From contig JALQWO010000063.1 of the NCBI GenBank assembly GCA_023258655.1, positions 1 to 8,720 on the forward strand: a DNA stretch of 8,720 nucleotides, given 5' to 3'. The notes beneath the pieces are model-generated. The model saw nothing but the letters and a program-made list of their open reading frames with translations, did not search any database and was not told where the DNA came from. The stretch is from Bacteroidia bacterium (GTDB lineage: Bacteria; Bacteroidota; Bacteroidia; NS11-12g; UBA955). Below, piece after piece: positions 6,609 through 8,720 of this stretch (position 1 is its first letter; every line of letters starts with the position of its first letter). The translations under genes were made by a program, and so were the position numbers.

Positions 6609-6627
6609 TGTTGCAATTCGTGCAACA
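6609..6627. promoter_or_regulatory. Perfect 7-bp inverted repeat, candidate operator of the peroxidase gene
   Basis: TGTTGCA at 6609-6615 and TGCAACA at 6621-6627 are exact reverse complements with a 5-base spacer (ATTCG). The repeat is centred at 6618, about 34 bases before the likely transcription start of the peroxidase gene, so it covers the -33 region. The 19-base symmetric form fits a dimeric regulator. It is not a transcription terminator, since no T tract adjoins either arm directly. The regulator is not known from sequence. Confidence 0.5.
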
Positions 6628-6685
6628 GATCTCTTTTTTTCGACAAAAAACGCAAATAATAAAACCGAATAGCCATTGATGAAGT

Positions 6686-6710
6686 TATTCTCTCGGGTAA
6701 ACAGAGAATA
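6686..6710. promoter_or_regulatory. Perfect 8-bp inverted repeat, candidate operator of the PHP phosphatase gene
   Basis: TATTCTCT (6686-6693) and AGAGAATA (6703-6710) are exact reverse complements with a 9-base spacer. The right arm ends 2 bases before the -7 box at 6713-6720, so the repeat covers the whole -33 region, where a bound dimer would block RNA polymerase or replace the missing -33 contact. Its sequence is unlike that of the repeat at 6609-6627, so two different regulators would be expected. Confidence 0.5.
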
Positions 6711-6712
6711 CA

Positions 6713-6720
6713 TAAATTTG
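6713..6720 (+). promoter_or_regulatory. -7 promoter box of the PHP phosphatase gene
   Basis: TAAATTTG is a full match to TAnnTTTG. The ATG at 6726 is only 5 bases after it, so transcription would start on or next to the start codon and give a leaderless mRNA. No TTG is found 19-21 bases upstream; that place is occupied by the inverted repeat at 6686-6710. Confidence 0.5.
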
Positions 6721-6725
6721 TAAAA

Positions 6726-7421
6726 ATGCTCGATTTTCACAACCATTTACTGCCAGGCATCGACGATGGATCACCCGACGTTGAAACATCGCTTCTGTTG
6801 TTCAAAGGAATGGCCGATTTGGGTTTTACAGACATCATTTGCACGCCACACATCATTGCAGATACCCATCCAAATACGCCTGAGACCATCCAAAATTCGG
6901 CGAATGTGTTGAAAACAGAAGCAAATAATTTGGGTGTCAATCTTGAGTTTCGTTACGCCGCTGAATATATGTTGGACGATACTTTTCAGCACGCCTTATC
7001 TACGAAGCAACCTCTTTTGAAGCTAAACAAAAATCGCATTCTGGTAGAATTTAGCTACATACAAAAACCCAGTCGGGTAGAGAATTTTAGTTTCGATTTA
7101 CAAATCGCAGGTTACGAACCTGTGCTTGCGCACCCAGAGCGTTACATGTACTACCACAAACAATTGGGATTTTACGAACATCTCAAGGATTTGGGATTTG
7201 AACTTCAGTTGAATTTGCTTTCACTAACACCCTACTATGGCAAAGAGGTACAACGCGTAGCCAATCATTTATTGAAAAACAAAATGTATGATTTTGCTTG
7301 TACAGATATGCACCATGCCAGACATCTGGAAGCAATGAAAGCGCACTTTTCTCCGGATTCACTCAAAAAGCTTTTTGAAGAATTTGGATTAAAGAACCAC
7401 GAACTGGCCAACAATCAATAG
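6726..7421 (+). CDS. PHP-domain protein-tyrosine phosphatase, CpsB/YwqE/Wzb-like (capsule regulation)
   Basis: This 231-residue protein has the metal-binding motifs of the PHP family in order: D-F-H-N-H (3-7), D-D-G (13-15), T-P-H (40-42), A-A-E-Y (78-81), A-H-P-E-R-Y (135-140) and T-D-M-H-H (193-197). The opening H-N-H-L-L-P-G-I-D-D-G-S is the mark of CpsB/YwqE enzymes, Mn-dependent phosphatases that remove phosphate from the tyrosine-rich tail of the polysaccharide co-polymerase/BY-kinase (CpsD, Wzc or YwqD). Length matches the family closely. The cognate kinase and Wza/Wzc export genes are not in this window, so the gene stands apart from them here; the deacetylase and glycosyltransferase lie over 5 kb away on the other strand. 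The mRNA is probably leaderless and an 8-bp inverted repeat covers the promoter. The 3' end overlaps the M16 peptidase gene by 7 bases, tail to tail. HisK-type histidinol phosphatase is less likely given the opening motif. Confidence 0.92.
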   Translation: MLDFHNHLLPGIDDGSPDVETSLLLFKGMADLGFTDIICTPHIIADTHPNTPETIQNSANVLKTEANNLGVNLEFRYAAEYMLDDTFQHALSTKQPLLKLNKNRILVEFSYIQKPSRVENFSFDLQIAGYEPVLAHPERYMYYHKQLGFYEHLKDLGFELQLNLLSLTPYYGKEVQRVANHLLKNKMYDFACTDMHHARHLEAMKAHFSPDSLKKLFEEFGLKNHELANNQ

Positions 7422-8720
7422 CCAAATAACTCGTCAATCGTCACCTCAACGACCTTCCCATATTTGGCCAAATCCGCTTTCGTCACCCGATTGCGGTCGG
7501 CTACCACCACCAGCGAATACGGTTTGCCACTCACCCTTTCCTTGTGGAAATTAGCGATGTCAACCATGCCCAAAGTCGACAGTTTGTTGTAGTTCTCCAT
7601 GTTCGGTACCACCGTAGAAAAACCGCGGTCCAAACTCGCATCCAAGGATGAGATATAGCGCGAACGCTCCAACCGATTCGTTTCCGTCTGATTCGCCAAA
7701 CTCTTCTTCGCCAACTCAAACACATCCGCGTTCTGCGGCAACGTGGTCAACAACTCATTCATCGCACCCACCGCATCGTGAAACTTATCGGCCTGCGTAC
7801 CCACAAATCCTACCATGGAATTGTATCGGCCCTTGGCGTTGCCCGGACGGTAAACAGCATACGTACTGTAAGCCAACGCCTTCGCCTCCCGGATGTTCTG
7901 GAATACCACACTGCTCATATCGCCCCCAAAATATTGGTTGAACGCCGATACCAAAGGCGACTCCACCTCACTCAATACCGACCCCCGAGAATACCAGTTG
8001 ATGCTCGCCTGTACCTGGTCGTAATGGGTGAAATATACCACCGGCTGGGTTACTTCCTTTTCTACAAACAATTGACTCACCGACTTAGACTTATCCAACT
8101 GAAATGCCAATTCATGCTTCGTTTGATCCGGCGGCATTTGGTGATACTTTCTCAGCGATTCAGCCACCGCCGACTGCTCCCGAGCCCCGTAATAATCCAA
8201 GGTGTGTTTGATGTTTTTCATCCCCTTGATCAATTTCACCAAATCCTCTGCCTTCATTTTTTTCAATTCGGCATTGCTCAACACCCACTTCGATGGATTG
8301 TTGGCTCCGTACATCGCGTACGACAACAAAGCACTGCGAATGGCCGAAGGATTCGATTTCGCATCCTCCCGCGATTTGATGATGTCCGCCACCATCGACG
8401 CAAAAACCGCCTCATCCACCTTCGGATTGTTCATCAACCGGTCGAACAGCCAAACCGCAGAATCGAAGTTTTCTTCCGGACCTTCAACCCCAAACACAAA
8501 ATGCTCCGTACCCGCGTTGGCGCCAAAACTGCAGCCCCAACGGTAAAAAGCCTGACTGATTTCCGCCGCCGTGTAACCATCCGTACCCACATAAGAAATG
8601 TAACTCGGAATCAATTCCAATGCCTTGTTATGCCATGTTCCATAGTCGTAACGATACGATAAATTAAACAAGCGATTGTCCTTGTTTTGCACGTAGCGCA
8701 TAACCGCCGGACCCACATAT
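7415..8720 (-). CDS. M16-family (insulinase/pitrilysin-like) peptidase, C-terminal part only
   Basis: The minus-strand frame is open from the right edge to a TGA at 7415-7417: 434 residues, with the N-terminal part outside the window. A GTG at 8714-8716 is in frame but lies inside conserved sequence and is preceded by an open codon, so it is not taken as the start. The visible part shows a region like the non-catalytic N-type M16 lobe (about 35-140 of the fragment), then an M16_C-like lobe with F-G-G-D-M-S-S-V-V-F-Q-N-I-R-E (264-278) and K-A-L-A-Y-S-T-Y (280-287), which matches the G-x-x-S-x-x-F-x-x-x-R-x-x-x-x-L-A-Y-S signature of the family. The zinc motif HxxEH is not in this part, as expected for the second half of a long two-unit M16 protein of 900 or more residues. 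Such enzymes in Bacteroidota are usually exported and cut peptides in the periplasm. Confidence 0.88.
   Translation of the reverse strand, partial: YVGPAVMRYVQNKDNRLFNLSYRYDYGTWHNKALELIPSYISYVGTDGYTAAEISQAFYRWGCSFGANAGTEHFVFGVEGPEENFDSAVWLFDRLMNNPKVDEAVFASMVADIIKSREDAKSNPSAIRSALLSYAMYGANNPSKWVLSNAELKKMKAEDLVKLIKGMKNIKHTLDYYGAREQSAVAESLRKYHQMPPDQTKHELAFQLDKSKSVSQLFVEKEVTQPVVYFTHYDQVQASINWYSRGSVLSEVESPLVSAFNQYFGGDMSSVVFQNIREAKALAYSTYAVYRPGNAKGRYNSMVGFVGTQADKFHDAVGAMNELLTTLPQNADVFELAKKSLANQTETNRLERSRYISSLDASLDRGFSTVVPNMENYNKLSTLGMVDIANFHKERVSGKPYSLVVVADRNRVTKADLAKYGKVVEVTIDELFGY

Noticed and set aside
7778..8662. Plus-strand 294-codon open frame, Arg/His/Leu-rich
   Set aside because: It is antisense to the M16 peptidase gene, whose family motifs are clear. 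Long antisense frames are common opposite genes with few stop-like triplets.
8714..8716. GTG start for the M16 peptidase, giving a short complete protein
   Set aside because: The frame stays open to the window edge and the product would have only the non-catalytic half, so it is a partial gene.
1..8720. Search for CRISPR arrays, tRNA/rRNA genes, transposase genes, long terminal repeats and phage genes
   Set aside because: No regularly spaced repeats, no tRNA-like cloverleaf sequence and no transposase, integrase or structural phage protein was seen. Only short inverted repeats occur, all described above.

Overview
The window looks like a chromosomal piece of a member of the Bacteroidota. The signs are a Bacteroidota-type -7 promoter box (TAnnTTTG) upstream of several genes, absence of clear Shine-Dalgarno sequences, a NusG paralogue of the UpxY/RfaH kind next to glycan genes, and protein families typical of that phylum. 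No tRNA, rRNA, CRISPR array, insertion sequence or phage gene was seen. Gene density is very high. The longest stretch without a gene is the 163-base divergent region at 6563-6725.

Layout from left to right. Eight genes in a row lie on the minus strand, read from right to left: a di-heme cytochrome c peroxidase lipoprotein (5357-6562), an ATP-grasp ligase (4261-5310), a 51-residue membrane protein (4059-4214), accA (3027-3989), a nitronate monooxygenase/FabK-like flavoprotein (2046-2999), a NusG-like antiterminator (1500-2042), a PIG-L/LmbE-type deacetylase (874-1506), and a GT-C integral-membrane glycosyltransferase that runs off the left edge (1-871). From accA leftward the genes are spaced 27 and 3 bases apart, overlap by 7, then are 2 apart, which suggests one transcription unit. 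A hairpin with a T-rich tail sits just before accA. The small membrane protein has its own good promoter.

To the right, a CpsB/YwqE-type PHP phosphatase gene (6726-7421, plus strand) is divergent from the peroxidase gene. The 163 bases between them hold two separate inverted repeats that look like operators. The phosphatase gene then overlaps tail to tail, by 7 bases, with the 3' half of an M16-family peptidase gene (7415 to beyond the right edge, minus strand).

Functionally the window mixes fatty acid synthesis (AccA, possibly an enoyl-ACP reductase) with envelope glycan functions (deacetylase, glycosyltransferase, antiterminator, and at a distance the CpsB-like phosphatase). The peroxidase probably acts in the periplasm. 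None of this amounts to a clearly new defence or mobile system. The items most worth a second look are the antiterminator inside an accA-led operon, the small membrane protein with a near-leaderless promoter, the hairpin before accA, and the two palindromes in the divergent region.
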